Shown here: piece by piece, positions 53,577 through 63,755 of the stretch
Numbering within the stretch: position 1 is the stretch's first letter
How the letters are laid out: each line of letters begins with the position of its first letter
Source: Trichostrongylus colubriformis
Lineage: Eukaryota; Nematoda; Chromadorea; Rhabditida; Trichostrongylidae
Length of the DNA: 64,000 bases
Assembly (NCBI GenBank): GCA_963978905.1
Contig: OZ022258.1
Location: forward strand, 59,535,638 to 59,599,637
Direction of reading: 5' to 3'
Notes under the pieces: generated by a model
What the model was told of the DNA's origin: nothing
The model's database searches: none
Seen by the model: only the letters and a program-made list of their open reading frames with translations
Made by a program: the position numbers and the translations under genes

Positions 53577-54917
53577 GGGTCTTTCAGGTCATGACGCGCT
53601 TTTGGAAAACGGTTTTCCCTATTATATGGGGGTACCTACATGAAACATATAACTGAATTCATTTTTGCTGCGCGGTCCTACGAATGCCAAAAAAGCAGTG
53701 GAATTTTTTTTTCGAGAAGGCAATTTTAACCCACTTATTAAAACGCATTTTCCTTGTAGCTTTGATCACGTGCAGATCCAAAGGTGTTCTCCTATTTTTC
53801 ATCCAAAACAAAGTCAAATACGGAAAAAAAAGTAAAATTTTATCTCCACCATGTACTAAAAGTGCGTAGCAGTTTCATAACGGTTCCCCGAGGTCCGGAT
53901 GCTGCGGTGACCGAATGGCCCCACTGGATGCGACGATGGACTCTCAAACGGAGGAAGTGCATGTGGTTCGAGTCCCGGCATTGTCAAAGTTTTGATTTTT
54001 TTTTGCGTTCTTTTTTCATCTTCAAATATGTCTGTTCATGCCAAATGACTACGATTTTCGTTGACAGCATGTCAAAATGACTCTATTTACGAATTGTCAA
54101 TGAATTTGGTGATGTGTCCTTTGTGGACACGAAAGGGCCCGTAGCGCTCGAAATTCGCGATTTCGCTCAAAATTTGTGTCCTATTCGTGTTCAGGGGGTC
54201 AAACTACTCCTAAGGAGAACACTTCTAGCCAAATTCAAATTTTGACCCTAACTTAGAGAAAGTATTCTTGATCATGGGTCCATGGTGCCCTTTCTATCTG
54301 TAAAAGTGATTAGTGCATGGTGCCCTTTCTATTTGTAAAAGTAAATAACTAACAAATTCGATGAAAATCAATGGAATATGCCCAGCACGAAAGCCTATCG
54401 CTATATTTTCACCTACCAAGCATTGAACAAGAGAAATAGTGAGAATTCCTGACAAGTGATTTCGCCGTCTCCTTCGTCGAACGTGCAGTCGAAGGTACAC
54501 CAATGCCAGCTCAAATTTTCGAATTTGGGTCAAAACCTCGATTGGGCGAGGAACATGGGGGTAGTTCGACTCCCTGAACATGAATATCAAATCCCTTTTT
54601 GCGCAAAAACGCCTCGTTCGTGCGCTAGGAGCGCTGAAAGGCCAAAAAATTGGACTGTCAAACTTGTAAAAACTAACAGGGGGGTAGTTTAGAATTCTAA
54701 ATGTGATTGCTGCACTTAATCTTCATATTGAAATGTTTATGAAACCCAAAAATCGAAAATCCAAATTTGCAAAAATTTGTCCTCAGTGGGGATCGAACCA
54801 TCAACCCCGTTTTTCCGCGCAGCAAAAATGGAAGTCAGTTATATGTTTCATTCAGGTACCCCCATATAATGGAAAAAACCGTTTTCCAAAAGCGCGTCTT
54901 GACCCGAAAGACCTTCC
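53577..54917. mobile_element. Fold-back element 2 (about 1.34 kb)
   Basis: The outer arms include GCGCTTTTGGAAAACGGTTT, ATATGGGGGTACCTACATGA and TTTTTGCTGCGCGG on the left. Their complements (CCGCGCAGCAAAAA, then GGTACCCCCATATAAT and AAAACCGTTTTCCAAAAGCG) lie at 54815-54896. A second inner pair (about 54180-54245 and 54515-54600) carries the shared module (TATTCGTGTTCAGGGGGTCA). A tRNA-like block lies in the left half, and a B-box-like GGTTCGATCCCC on the minus strand at about 54785-54800. Confidence 0.78.
53905..53992 (+). tRNA. tRNA-Leu-like pseudogene inside fold-back element 2
   Basis: GGTGACCGAATGG resembles an A-box with D-loop, and GTGGTTCGAGTCCCGG is a good B-box. Acceptor strands ATGCTG and CGGCAT pair. 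A loop CTCAAAC would give anticodon CAA (Leu), but its stem is weak and the body is irregular. Probably a tRNA-derived repeat. Confidence 0.4.
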
Positions 54918-54954
54918 TCTTGAGGACTATGGAATAATAGGCACTCATACTGAA

Positions 54955-55450
54955 ATGTTTCAGTTTAGTTCGTCTTCGTTGTGCCCTCAATGAACGGTGC
55001 TCGAAAGATGCGTGGTCGGGCCCCGGTACAGCCTAGATATAAAAGTAGGACATAGAGTAGGCTTTTCCCTTTCCCTAGAAAGAGATCATAGAGAGGGAAT
55101 AGGGAGTTGTGGGAAGGGGTCACGGATGCCGGGAGTACAATTAAAGTCAAAGGTGATTGACAGCTGCTGCTCGTCTCTTTTTCTATCGTGTCTGACCCCG
55201 GGGTCATCGGTGAAAAGAGGTCCTCATTCTCTGGTACATGAGAATGAGGCCCTCTGCCCAGCGATGACCCCGGTGTCAGACACGATAGAAAAAGCCGTCA
55301 TAGACTGATCGTACCTTCACTTTTGTATTACCAAACACCTCGACTTTCATATCACATTCGGCTCCACAATGCCTACTACTGAATGGGCAAGGGATGTAAA
55401 TAGGTTTGATATCTCGTAGTGCCAGTCAAAGCCGATGGTGTTCGGAGGCT
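54955..55450 (+). repeat. R1 fragments (copy 3) around a hairpin
   Basis: TGAACGGTGCTCGAAAGATG, GGCCCCGGTACAGCCTAGAT and, at about 55400, TAGGTTTGATATCTCGTAGT match parts of R1 at 8700-8760 and 9540-9590. The middle is replaced by the hairpin at 55177-55295. Confidence 0.5.
55177..55295. repeat. Long near-perfect hairpin
   Basis: The left arm CTTTTTCTATCGTGTCTGAC then CCCGGGGTCATCG pairs with CGATGACCCCGG then TGTCAGACACGATAGAAAAAG. The inner arms CCTCATTCTC and GAGAATGAGG close a loop of about 8 bases. The arms are about 55 bases with few mismatches. It could be a small fold-back element or, if transcribed, a Dicer substrate. Confidence 0.75.
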
Positions 55451-56020
55451 GAACCACAATTACTTGCAACATTGCGAGTCAGCTATCCACAAGAGCTTCT
55501 TTGCCCCGAGTGCGCGCGATGCCAATTCAAATTTGGCCGCAGATTTGTGCAGGTTCCGCCACAATCATCATGTGTAGCATGGTTGCGAGCGGTATAAATA
55601 GAGCACGCCGCGATTGTTCTTTCGGGCCTCTATTGTTGCCATCAGGTGTGTACCCTCATGTCAAGGTGTCAGGATTTCGCACCGCGGCATGTCGCAAACA
55701 ATGCGGATGAGCTAAAGGCGCCATGTTGTTGGGTCCCGAACCGATAACAAGGCAACTGCGTATCGCGCACCTAGTATTACCCTGCAATCGTTCTAAGACC
55801 CAACTGCCGCGGCGCGCATAGCTCGCGAACACTGCGTCGCACACCGGCCTTCGTCGTGCGAAATCCTGACATAAAGGTACACAACCACCTCAATCGATAC
55901 CGGTGCCGCGAAATAAGGAAGCGGATAAACTCAACATCAAATTGCGTGGCTTACGATACTACCATGCGGGATCGCGCTGCAGTAGTATTCATGAATGGTT
56001 TCAACATGTTTACTGAAACT
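55451..56020. other. No supported feature
   Basis: Mixed sequence in the giant intron. A TATAAAT-like box lies at about 55592. No exon or repeat could be assigned. Confidence 0.35.
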
Positions 56021-56775
56021 ATTCGGCTATTACAACCCCAGTGGGGGTCGATTGGGGCAAAAAATTTTTTTTGCTAAAACTTTGCCTACAGGGCTAATTG
56101 AGGCCTCTGATCACAAATATGACATCCGTTTTTGGCGTTCGTGCCAAATTGGTGCAATTGCACCATGTTGATGCAGCAATTCGTTTTCACCGAAATAACT
56201 CAAACTTTGTCCAGGGAGGTTACCTGGGGTGCTGATCACGTGTATGACATCCGTTTTCGGCGCTAGTGTCGTTTAGTATCATTACAGTGCTGATATGGTA
56301 GGGGCACCACACTGTTCCCGCAAGTTTTGCCTGAGCCTTAAGAAGGAAGGGGACCTTGCCTTCCCCTTCAAGGCTTAGGCGAAAATATACACTTGTGTGT
56401 GCAATGATGACTGTACGATAGTATCAAATGAAAGACGACAGCGGAAAGATGACGCTCTCCAACTATGTAAGCACTGTAGCAAAAATGAACATGACTGGCG
56501 CAGCCTTGAAAGGCGCTGAAAACGGCGCCCACGCTGAAAACCGATGTCATTTTCGTGAACAGCACCTCAAGTAACCCCCCTAGGCAAAGTTTCAGCGATT
56601 TCGGCGAAAACAGGTTGCTGCACCAACATGGTCAATTGCACCAGTTTGGCGCGAACGCCAAAAACGGATGTCATATTCGTGATCAGGGGCCTCAATTAAC
56701 CCTGTAGGCAAAGTTTTAGCCAAAAAAATTTTTTTGCCCCAATCGACCCCCACTGGGTTGTAATAGCCGAATAGA
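56021..56775. mobile_element. Fold-back element 3 (about 750 bp)
   Basis: Arms of about 80 bases: ATTCGGCTATTACAACCCCA then GTGGGGGTCGATTGGGGCAA on the left, with the exact complement at about 56715-56773. Inside lie copies of the shared module: GATCACAAATATGACATCCG (56109), GATCACGTGTATGACATCCG (56235), and the reverse at about 56540 and 56660. A smaller MITE-like insert occupies about 56286-56476. Confidence 0.8.
56286..56476. repeat. MITE-like insert, GGTGCTATC family (diverged)
   Basis: The ends CAGTGCTGATATGGTAGGGG and CTCTCCAACTATGTAAGCACTG-like sequence are imperfect inverted repeats. The interior AAGGCTTAGGCGAAAATATA matches that of the MITE at 63348-63580. Confidence 0.45.
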
Positions 56776-57148
56776 TCCTGTTTACTTATTCGACTGTTTT
56801 CGTTTTCGCTTTGCTGTCGAAGAAGCTTCCAACTCAGGCGCTACTTCATTTTTTCCAATTTGCTACCCTTCGCTCCCGTTTTCATTTATATTTGTTTGCC
56901 CACTTTTGCTTTTGTTGCGGCCGCTGGGCATCTCATTGCCAGTGGGTTTCAACGAAGAGGAGGGGTGTTATCAAACTCGAGGGTGTTGACACTGCTGGTG
57001 AAGTCGTTCCCTAATTCAGACCTGCCGTCGCTTGTTCGGTATACGACAAGCGGAAAGAAAGCAACGCGTTGTCCTTTCCGGGACGGCTGTTCATTTAGTG
57101 CCCTCATATCGTGTGCGCCCGTTTTCGTTTTCGAGGCAATTGGAATCT
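56776..57148. other. No supported feature
   Basis: T- and C-rich sequence with short frames only. It lies between two fold-back elements. Confidence 0.35.
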
Positions 57149-57643
57149 CACTAGGGAAGGTATTTTACTTCCCATGGAACTTTCAAATGATAGCTGGGGG
57201 GATTGATAGAGCTTCGAACGCTGACTATAACTGTGAAAACCAAAATTGGTAAATGGCATCCTGAAGCGAGTTACGAGGGGTCAAAGTTTGCCTGTGACAC
57301 CTCATTGGCGAGGCACTTTGCCATCAGACGGTTTGTGAATGGCCATTTGCAATGAGACACACATCACTGTACGCGCTTTTAAACGCTGATCTCAAATCTG
57401 TATTCAGAATCTGTCAAACAAATACCTGAATGAAGTTATGAAGGTTTTTCTGAAAAATAAGAGTAATACCATCTCATGGTATGTTTGGGAGCCCATAGCG
57501 CGTAAGCCATACGAATTCACGCAAAATCAGTGTGATTTTCGTGTTCAGGGGATCAAATTACCCTATGGGACAAGTTTCCAGCCAATTCGAAAATTTGACC
57601 AAATTTCGGAAAAATTGATGGGCTATTGGCTGGCAACCCATTT

Positions 57644-58073
57644 AAAGGAATCGTCCACGGAAAATGAGTTTTCGTGTTACCCATATATTTATGTTGTATT
57701 TGCCTAGTGTTAGCCTCATGCAAAATTTCACGCGAAAAAATGTAAATCTGGCTGAGATACTACACCACAAAGTGCGGTCCCAGTGGGCGGGGCCTCTGTG
57801 TAAAAGCCTTGTACCGCGTCCGCCGTGGCCTGAGACACATTGTAGGAACAGAAGGTTACGTAAACAGTCCCACCCTCCGTTCCCAACGGCGGCGGAAGAC
57901 GGGACGAGGCTTTTACACGGAGGCCCCGCCCACTGGGACCGCACTTTGTGGTGCTGTATCTCAGCCAGATTCACATTTTTTCGCGTGAATTTTTGCATGA
58001 GGCCAACATTAGGCAAATACAATATAAATATATGGGTAACACAAAAACTCATTTTCCGTGGACGATTCCTTCA
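57644..58073. mobile_element. Fold-back MITE, AAGGAATC family, copy 2 (near-perfect palindrome)
   Basis: 430 bp, starting AAGGAATCGTCCACGGAAAA and ending TTTTCCGTGGACGATTCCTT. The arms are almost perfect over about 190 bases, so both strands encode nearly the same meaningless peptide. Landmarks are ACCCATATATTTATG and CCCAGTGGGCGGGGCCTCTG. Confidence 0.85.
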
Positions 58074-58384
58074 ACAAAGGAGTAGTCGTTGACCCTTGCC
58101 CAGCAAATGCTCTCATTTGGCGCTTATTACGTGCGTTTAGTGTGACGGGCAAGTGGGTATGTTTAGGTTATCTTGTTCAGCTTGCAGGATTTTTTGTGGA
58201 AGGAAGTTCAAAAAACTCCTACTTAACCCCTAGCCACCCCAAATTTTCCGAAGTTTGGCCAAAAACTGGAACCGGCTGGAAATTTGCACAGAGGGGTAAT
58301 TCGACCCCCTGCGCGCGAATATCATACAAGATACGTTTAGAAGTGAAAGAAAAGCACTTACTGACAATGAAACACAAAATGCAA

Positions 58385-58475
58385 AAGGACCCGCACCGGC
58401 AGGAAGCAAACCCACGATCTCACGCCTGAAGAACCGGGGCACTACCATTAGGCCACGGAGGCCACTACTGGCTCT
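58385..58475 (-). tRNA. tRNA-like pseudogene inside fold-back element 4
   Basis: The minus strand reads GCCTCCGTGGCCTAATGGTA, with an A-box-like core, then CCGGTTCTTCAGGCGTGAG and a degenerate B-box GTGGGTTTGCTTCC. The B-box mismatch and the repeat setting argue against a working tRNA. Confidence 0.4.
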
Positions 58476-58892
58476 GCGCTAGTCATGCTGATGACAAAGC
58501 GCCTCGCCATTGAGATGTCACAGGCTAGCCACAGGCAAACTTTGACCCCTCCTAACTCGCTTCAGAATGCCATTTAGCAATTTTGGTTTTCACAGTTATA
58601 ATCAGCGTTTGAAGCTCTATCGATCCCCCCGAGTCTCATTTCAAAGTTCCATGGGAAGTAAAATACCTTCCCTAGTCAGTGGCTTTGCCAACAACTTGCG
58701 GGCGACGTTTTTTCGGGCATGTTCGCGTTGGTTGTTATCTGTAGTGAAAGGAAGTTGTCCACGCTTGTTAATCATGTTTTCTGCTTCAATGCCAAGTATT
58801 TTTAGTTGTGTTTTTGATTGGATTAAGTCAAAGTGTTAGTCAGTAGTAGATTTCTGTGCACTTTATTAACCTCTTTCAATTTATTGTTTGAG

Positions 58893-61248
58893 GAATGCCT
58901 ATAAGCACCCCTTGTATCAATGCGTTGCTGTCTTCGTTGCTAGAGATTGGCTATCAATTTGATTCGTTCGAAGTACTGCAGGACATGGAAGGGAAAAGGT
59001 GTATTTTAATGCCGTCAATGTTTTATTGTTTATGGTAATACTGTGTTCAGGAAGCTGAATCCTGATCAGGATACTTTCGAAGTTCTTCTTGGAAATATAG
59101 CTCGACACGGTGACATTGACGGATGTCGAGCAATGGTAGATCTCTGTTTTTTATTTGTTAACGAACTGAGGCAAACCCCCGGAATACATGCCATTGCACA
59201 GCTTGCATTGGCTTTCAGCAGAGTAGACGAGAGGGGCATTAGGGTAATTCCAGAATCCAACTGCTTCGAAACTGTTAAATAAGTTCAATTGGGGCTTTTA
59301 CGAACATTGAGTGAATGTCATATTTAAGGTATATGAAATGGCAAGACATGGGTTTTTAGTAACTAGTGCATGCAATGATGCTCTGGTCTATTGCTTCGCA
59401 GTAAGAGGTCATCATGCAAAGGCTGATTCACTTGCGGAGGTTTGAACATTTCGTGCCTGCTTTTTCACGTTCTCACATAATACTTCTAATGTTTTCTTAT
59501 CATACAATTACGACTGAATTAATATTGCAGCAGGCACTAGGGAAATATGGCGCGGACGCTGTTTCCAGTGCTCAAGGCGCGTGTGCAAAAGCTGCTGCTG
59601 CACGTGCAGATTTAAATCGTTTGAGAAAGGTAGGCCAGCAAGGTTCTACAGTCTGTAGCTTCGGCCATTTCATTCCTTCAACAGTTACATTCTTTCCTTT
59701 TTATTGTTTTGTAAATATACCAGTTTTCGCTACATGATGTATCTCGCGCGTCGCACTGCACTGATGATGAAAGGGCTATATATATGAGACAATCCGAACA
59801 GCGGTTACTCAGTGATGTGTTTTGGCAAAGGACTGGTACAACTTCATTGAATTCTTACTTATGCGAGAGAAATGTCCATACCGTATTAGAGCACTTCATC
59901 TGTCTAAACGCCCGTCACGAAATTGGGTATCATATGAAAAACGGCCTGTGAAGATGGGGACAAGCTCGGAATGTGTAGGGTAGGAGACAAAAAGTAAAAA
60001 GCACGCACGGACTAGGTTAAGCTCTGCCCACGGTGGGCGGTGTGCACTAAAATGTTCTGTTTTCAGACCGAAAATTACTAATTGGGTTCCAGTATGACCC
60101 AAACGTGAAGGAAATATGGGTTAGGGTCAAGGATGAGTTCCAGAAAGTCATGAAAGACACCTGGGCACAGTGGGCGGAGCATTTGTAGTGATGCGCAAAG
60201 CTTGGGCGTTACGTGCAAAGCAACTTGTGTAAATGAGGACAAGTTTGGTATGGGTAGGGCATTGTAGAAGGAGTAAAAAACAAACGTGGACCGAGTTGAG
60301 CACCGTCCACGGCGGGCGGAACGCGCACTGAAACGTTCGGTCTTTGAATCAAAAATTGTTTCCTCGGTTCGAAAATGGTCCAAACGTGAGGAAATATGGG
60401 CTGAGGTCGGCCATGAGTATCCATGAAGGAGGCCTGGGCACAGTGGGCGGAGCGCACCCTGGGTGGAGGTCCGTACAATAAAAATTCATAACTCTGTGGC
60501 CGAGCTTATTGTGGCGTGTTTGTAAACTCGTGATTCAATGTCAAAAGTTTCCACGTACTCAATTTTTCACAACGTTAACCGTTCTAACCAATCGTATCGC
60601 AGCAGCCTCCATATTTGCACTTCTGTCTTTTGTACTTACATGGTCTGGTTAAAAAAACAGTAAACCAAAAACACCCGCAGGTCCAAACTCGCTTATTCAG
60701 GGACATTTCTGGAGCAAAGTGCAAACACATGGCGTAATCCCACTTCTCTTCAGGTTCTGCGGCGAGCAGTCATGGGATCAGAGCGTAAGCTCATATTATC
60801 CTGTTCTGATGTGTTGGAGACAATTTGGCTCTTGGCAGAAAAGAGTCAGGATGGAGATGGTGCGGAATACGTTAACCTGACAGAGCAGGTAAGATCCTCT
60901 CGCGTTAGCTTACTCAGGGTATGTGTGCTCAAAAAACTTTCTGTCGTATGTGGAGGATTGCTGCACGATACAGTAGCAGTGATTGGTAGATAGTAATTAT
61001 TTACACAAACGCTTTCGAGTTCTCACCAGCGGAGTAATATTTCACTCCAATCACCTGCATCTCCTTTCCTCAAGTTGTTCATCTAGATGCTTGTGCGAGG
61101 GCCATCAGCGGTTCCATTTGTCTCTGTCGATAGCAACAACGGTTCATTGAACTCTCCCGACACCGCATACAGGCAGCTTCTCGTTGCCTTCACGGAAAGC
61201 CTCTATAAAGCATCTAAGCATCGAACTGGCTGTTGGTTAGGTGATCGT
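58893..61248 (+). CDS. LRPPRC: LRPPRC-like mitochondrial PPR protein, exons 4-9
   Basis: Exons at 58893-58998, 59051-59135, 59329-59439, 59531-59629, 60754-60888 and 61087-61248 join in one frame, continuing phase 1 from exon 3. Introns start GT and end AG; the first is 52 bases. Helical PPR-type repeats are clear: INALLSSLLEIGYQFDSFEV, then DQDTFEVLLGNIARHGDIDG, then YEMARHGFLVTSACNDALVY and FAVRGHHAKADSLAE. Exon 8 adds KLILSCSDVLETIWLLAEKS. The repeat order agrees with the start of the LRPPRC PPR array, where the protein binds mitochondrial mRNAs. Exon 9 ends at a GTAAAG donor, so the gene continues downstream; no later exon was found before 64000, where transposons crowd the next intron. 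An open frame across intron 5 (59136-59282) is judged intronic. Confidence 0.75.
59875..60510 (+). repeat. Helitron-like fragment in intron 7
   Basis: CACTTCATCTGTCTAAACGC, CGTCACGAAATTGGGTATCA, ATGGGGACAAGC, CCCACGGTGGGCGG and TTCAGACCGAAAATTACTAA match the body of the Helitron-like family, with the inner block repeated twice. Neither terminus is preserved. Confidence 0.55.
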
Positions 61249-61333
61249 GTAAAGTCTCGAAATTCCAGTCGGTAACCGCTCTGGTCTAACGGTCATCGCG
61301 TGCTGCATAACCTGATCTTCGATTCCTCTTCAG

Positions 61334-61372
61334 ATTCATTTATTTATTTATTTATTTATTTATTTATCTGTT
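61334..61372. repeat. (TTTA)n microsatellite, tail of the LINE
   Basis: Eight to nine TTTA repeats on the plus strand; on the minus strand they are the 3' tail of the LINE. Confidence 0.85.
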
Positions 61373-62990
61373 TATGCACGCGAAGGTGCGCTACAACACA
61401 CATGCAGCAAAAACGATTGAAAAAAATCATCACGAATACGGAGTTAATTATAGAATAAATCAACAATCCATGGGCTTTACGACTGGCAAAGACAATAAAA
61501 CTTGAGGCAATGGCAATTCATAGAGCTGCTCTCCTCTTCAAAGCGTGAATGAGTCCAACGCGAGATCCTGGTCACGAACCCGGAACGCAAGAGAGTCAAC
61601 ATACTGTGGCTTGATGACAACTTAACCCGAATACACGAATTCATTCAGGACCCCAGGCGGACAGGTGCAGGGGGACCTCAAGCGATGGGGTTCAGCAACA
61701 CCTCAGGATCATAAAGCAACTGTTTTGCCACGACTCACTTATCGGTAATGAGCGTTGAAGCAAGAAAAAAATGGCCCACAGAACAGTTGATATGCTAACG
61801 AATTCACTCTCTTGCACATTGATTGTGAACGTCGTAATGAATTACTACAATGAGAAACAAAAAGCAAAATTCTTCGGTACTTTGGTGTAAGCAAGAAACA
61901 CGATCATTTTTCATCACTTAGTCGTAGACATATTCGTATTTGTCATTGGGAAAGGAGAAAAGCTGATGGAAAGATACTCTGGTCATTTAGTGATCTGAAA
62001 TATTCAGAATAGAAAGTAGATTAATCTTTCTCAATCTTTCTTTGAAGATGGAAACTTTGGGTGCTTCTACTATATCAGGTGGAAGCATTTGAAGCCATCT
62101 GGCACCTCGGAAAAATAGGGAACTATTAATCAACTGGTGTTGCCCTCCTATCACGTGAGTGTTGTCAGTGCCTAAGAAAGTAGTGCGGCCTCTGCAAGGC
62201 TTGAAAATCCACTACTTACTGGCTCGCAGTTTGGTTTCCTTCCTTAATACTCTGAAACAGATAACGTCGTGAAATACTCGCCGGTAGAGAAGGCTTTTGA
62301 GGTTGAAAAGATCCAGTTTCTCACGATAGAACAGAAGAGAGTCATGATTGTTGGAATTCTGACATGTCCTTTGGAATATTTTAGTAAACACCTGTTGCAC
62401 TTTTTCTAATTTAGCCTGAGACTTTTTAGTGAAAGGACTCCAAATTTGTGATGCGTACTCTAGAATCGGGATCACGTAAGCTTCATACAGCCTGAGATAG
62501 ATCCTGAGATAGAAGCTTTGCTGCAGCGAACGTTTCTAAAGATGACAAAAAGAGCTGAAAACGTTTTCTTCGCAACCGCATCGACGTGGTTATCAAATTT
62601 CAAATTGCTTTTGAAAAGGACACCCAAATCACGCATCAACTCAAATGACCGAAGTACGTTACCATTGAAATTGTACTCCATTCCCAAAGTGTACCAATGT
62701 GAAGTAATGATGTTTTGGTCAGATTCACAGATAAATCATTAGCTATTGCCCAATCCATCATACGCGAGATAGATAGGGTAAGAGCCATGCGTACCTCATT
62801 ACAATTACTATTATCATAAATTCCATAAATTTTGATATCGTCCGCATACATTTGCACCTTTACTGAGGGATGCGTTTTCAATCTGGAAGGTAAATCATGC
62901 GTATATGTGACAAAGAGAATAGGATATGGCAACCTTTCCGATGGAACACTCTCCTAAGTCGCTTTCACCTGCTCAGTTCTGCTGCTAAAC
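61338..62990 (-). pseudogene. 5'-truncated LINE (CR1/jockey-like) with AAAT tail
   Basis: On the minus strand the RT palm begins near 62985. A VPSERLPYPILFVTYTHDLP block stands where such elements have VPQGS..GP, followed by the catalytic VQMYADDIKIYGIYD (62830-62870). The frame shifts into MGMEYNFNGNVLRSFELMRD, then LGVLFKSNLKFDNHVD (62560-62687). It ends with MIPILEYASQIWSPFTKKSQ (62410-62475) and KLEKVQQVFTKI. The 3' UTR runs to a (TAAA)n tail at 61338-61370, which on this strand closes the element. The endonuclease and the first half of RT are missing. It lies downstream of exon 9 of the LRPPRC-like gene. Confidence 0.78.
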
Positions 62991-63129
62991 TGGTCATCGT
63001 ATTGATTTCCTGACCTAGGAAGACCTAAATTGGTCATCATATTGATTTCCTGACCTAGGTGAAATATTCGGTGGTGTTCGCCCATTGGGCGCGAAGGAGT
63101 TATCAGGAATCATTTCGTTTCTTATGAAA

Positions 63130-63755
63130 TCTGTCTTTCACCATCGCAACTGGAAACAGCTAGCATTCGCTCCGCTTGCTCGATTGTCAGTGTTGTGAAT
63201 ACGATGTCGTCGCCAAGACGGAGGTGGTGTAGATGCCGACTATCAACCTCATGGCCTGTTGCGTTCCAGTTCCCTTTGACGTCTGACGCTCTCAATAGTA
63301 GCTTTGGAGATGTAGTGGAAATTGTGTTGTCTTGTCACACTCTTCTCGGTGCTATCGCAATGAGGGGGGGCATCCTACTATGGCCCCTATTGTTACCTAA
63401 GCGAGAAGGGGGAAAAGAGCCTCTTTCTGTTTCCTCTGAGGCTTAGACAAAAATATACGTCTGGCTTGGGCAAAAATATACGCCTGAGTGTGCAGAGTGA
63501 CTCAACAAAGATCCTTCAGAAGTACTCTTAAATGGAACATTTTGTGAGATGCCCCCCTCTCTCCTCATTGCGATAGCACCCTTTCTCTTTACGTCGATGA
63601 TGGCGTATGGTGAAATACTGAACAGGAAGACATTGCTTATGGGCTCGCGAAGTACTTTTTCCTAGTTCTGCAGCGCCTCAAGAACCACTGCAGTCGAAGG
63701 CCTTTTGCAAATCAATTAGTGTAGGGCATAGCTGCATCTATCACTCTCACGAGAT
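63130..63755 (-). pseudogene. RTE-type reverse transcriptase fragment, split by a MITE
   Basis: The minus strand shows RT motif A as CPTLIDLQKAFDCSG (about 63685-63735) and a piece AIIDVKRK (about 63595-63615). After the MITE it resumes with ISKATIESVRRQREL, then HLHHLRLGDDIVFTTLTIEQ, AERMLAVSS (63140-63320). The catalytic motif reads GDD in place of ADD. It is a fragment of the RTE kind, different from the copy at 49.4 kb. Its upstream edge (about 63755) meets a TTAA. Confidence 0.7.
63348..63580. mobile_element. MITE, GGTGCTATCGCAATG family
   Basis: 233 bp with ends GGTGCTATCGCAATGAGGGG and CTCCTCATTGCGATAGCACC. Flanks CTTCTC and CTTTCTC form an imperfect direct repeat, suggesting a 7-8 bp duplication as in hAT elements. 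The interior has two copies of GCAAAAATATACG(C/T)C. It interrupts the RTE fragment, which continues on both sides. Confidence 0.78.

Larger units (their letters stand above)
57149..58677. mobile_element. Fold-back element 4 (about 1.5 kb) with a MITE in its loop
   Basis: The outer arms are CACTAGGGAAGGTATTTTAC, GCTTCGAACGCTGACTATAA and GGGGTCAAAGTTTGCCTGTG, matched in reverse at 58530-58677. Inner arms (57545-57605 and 58245-58320) carry the shared module variant (TTTTCGTGTTCAGGGGATCA). The central 57644-58073 is a separate fold-back MITE. A minus-strand tRNA-like block lies in the right half. Confidence 0.78.
45066..58892 (+). other. Giant intron 3 of the LRPPRC-like gene (13.8 kb)
   Basis: It begins GTTTGAC after AAAG and ends TTTGAG before GAATGCC, so glycine is split G|GA across the junction. 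The other complete introns of the gene are 52 to about 1100 bases. This one contains Tc1, mariner, RTE, Helitron, R1 and MITE insertions and three fold-back elements. No other host exon was recognised inside. Confidence 0.7.

Noticed and set aside
57642..58092. Two open frames on opposite strands encoding almost the same peptide
   Set aside because: This is the result of a near-perfect palindrome, not of two genes.
59136..59282. Open extension of exon 5 of the LRPPRC-like gene
   Set aside because: Splicing from 59135 to 59329 is in phase and restores the expected PPR spacing. The extension is T-rich and ends in a stop.
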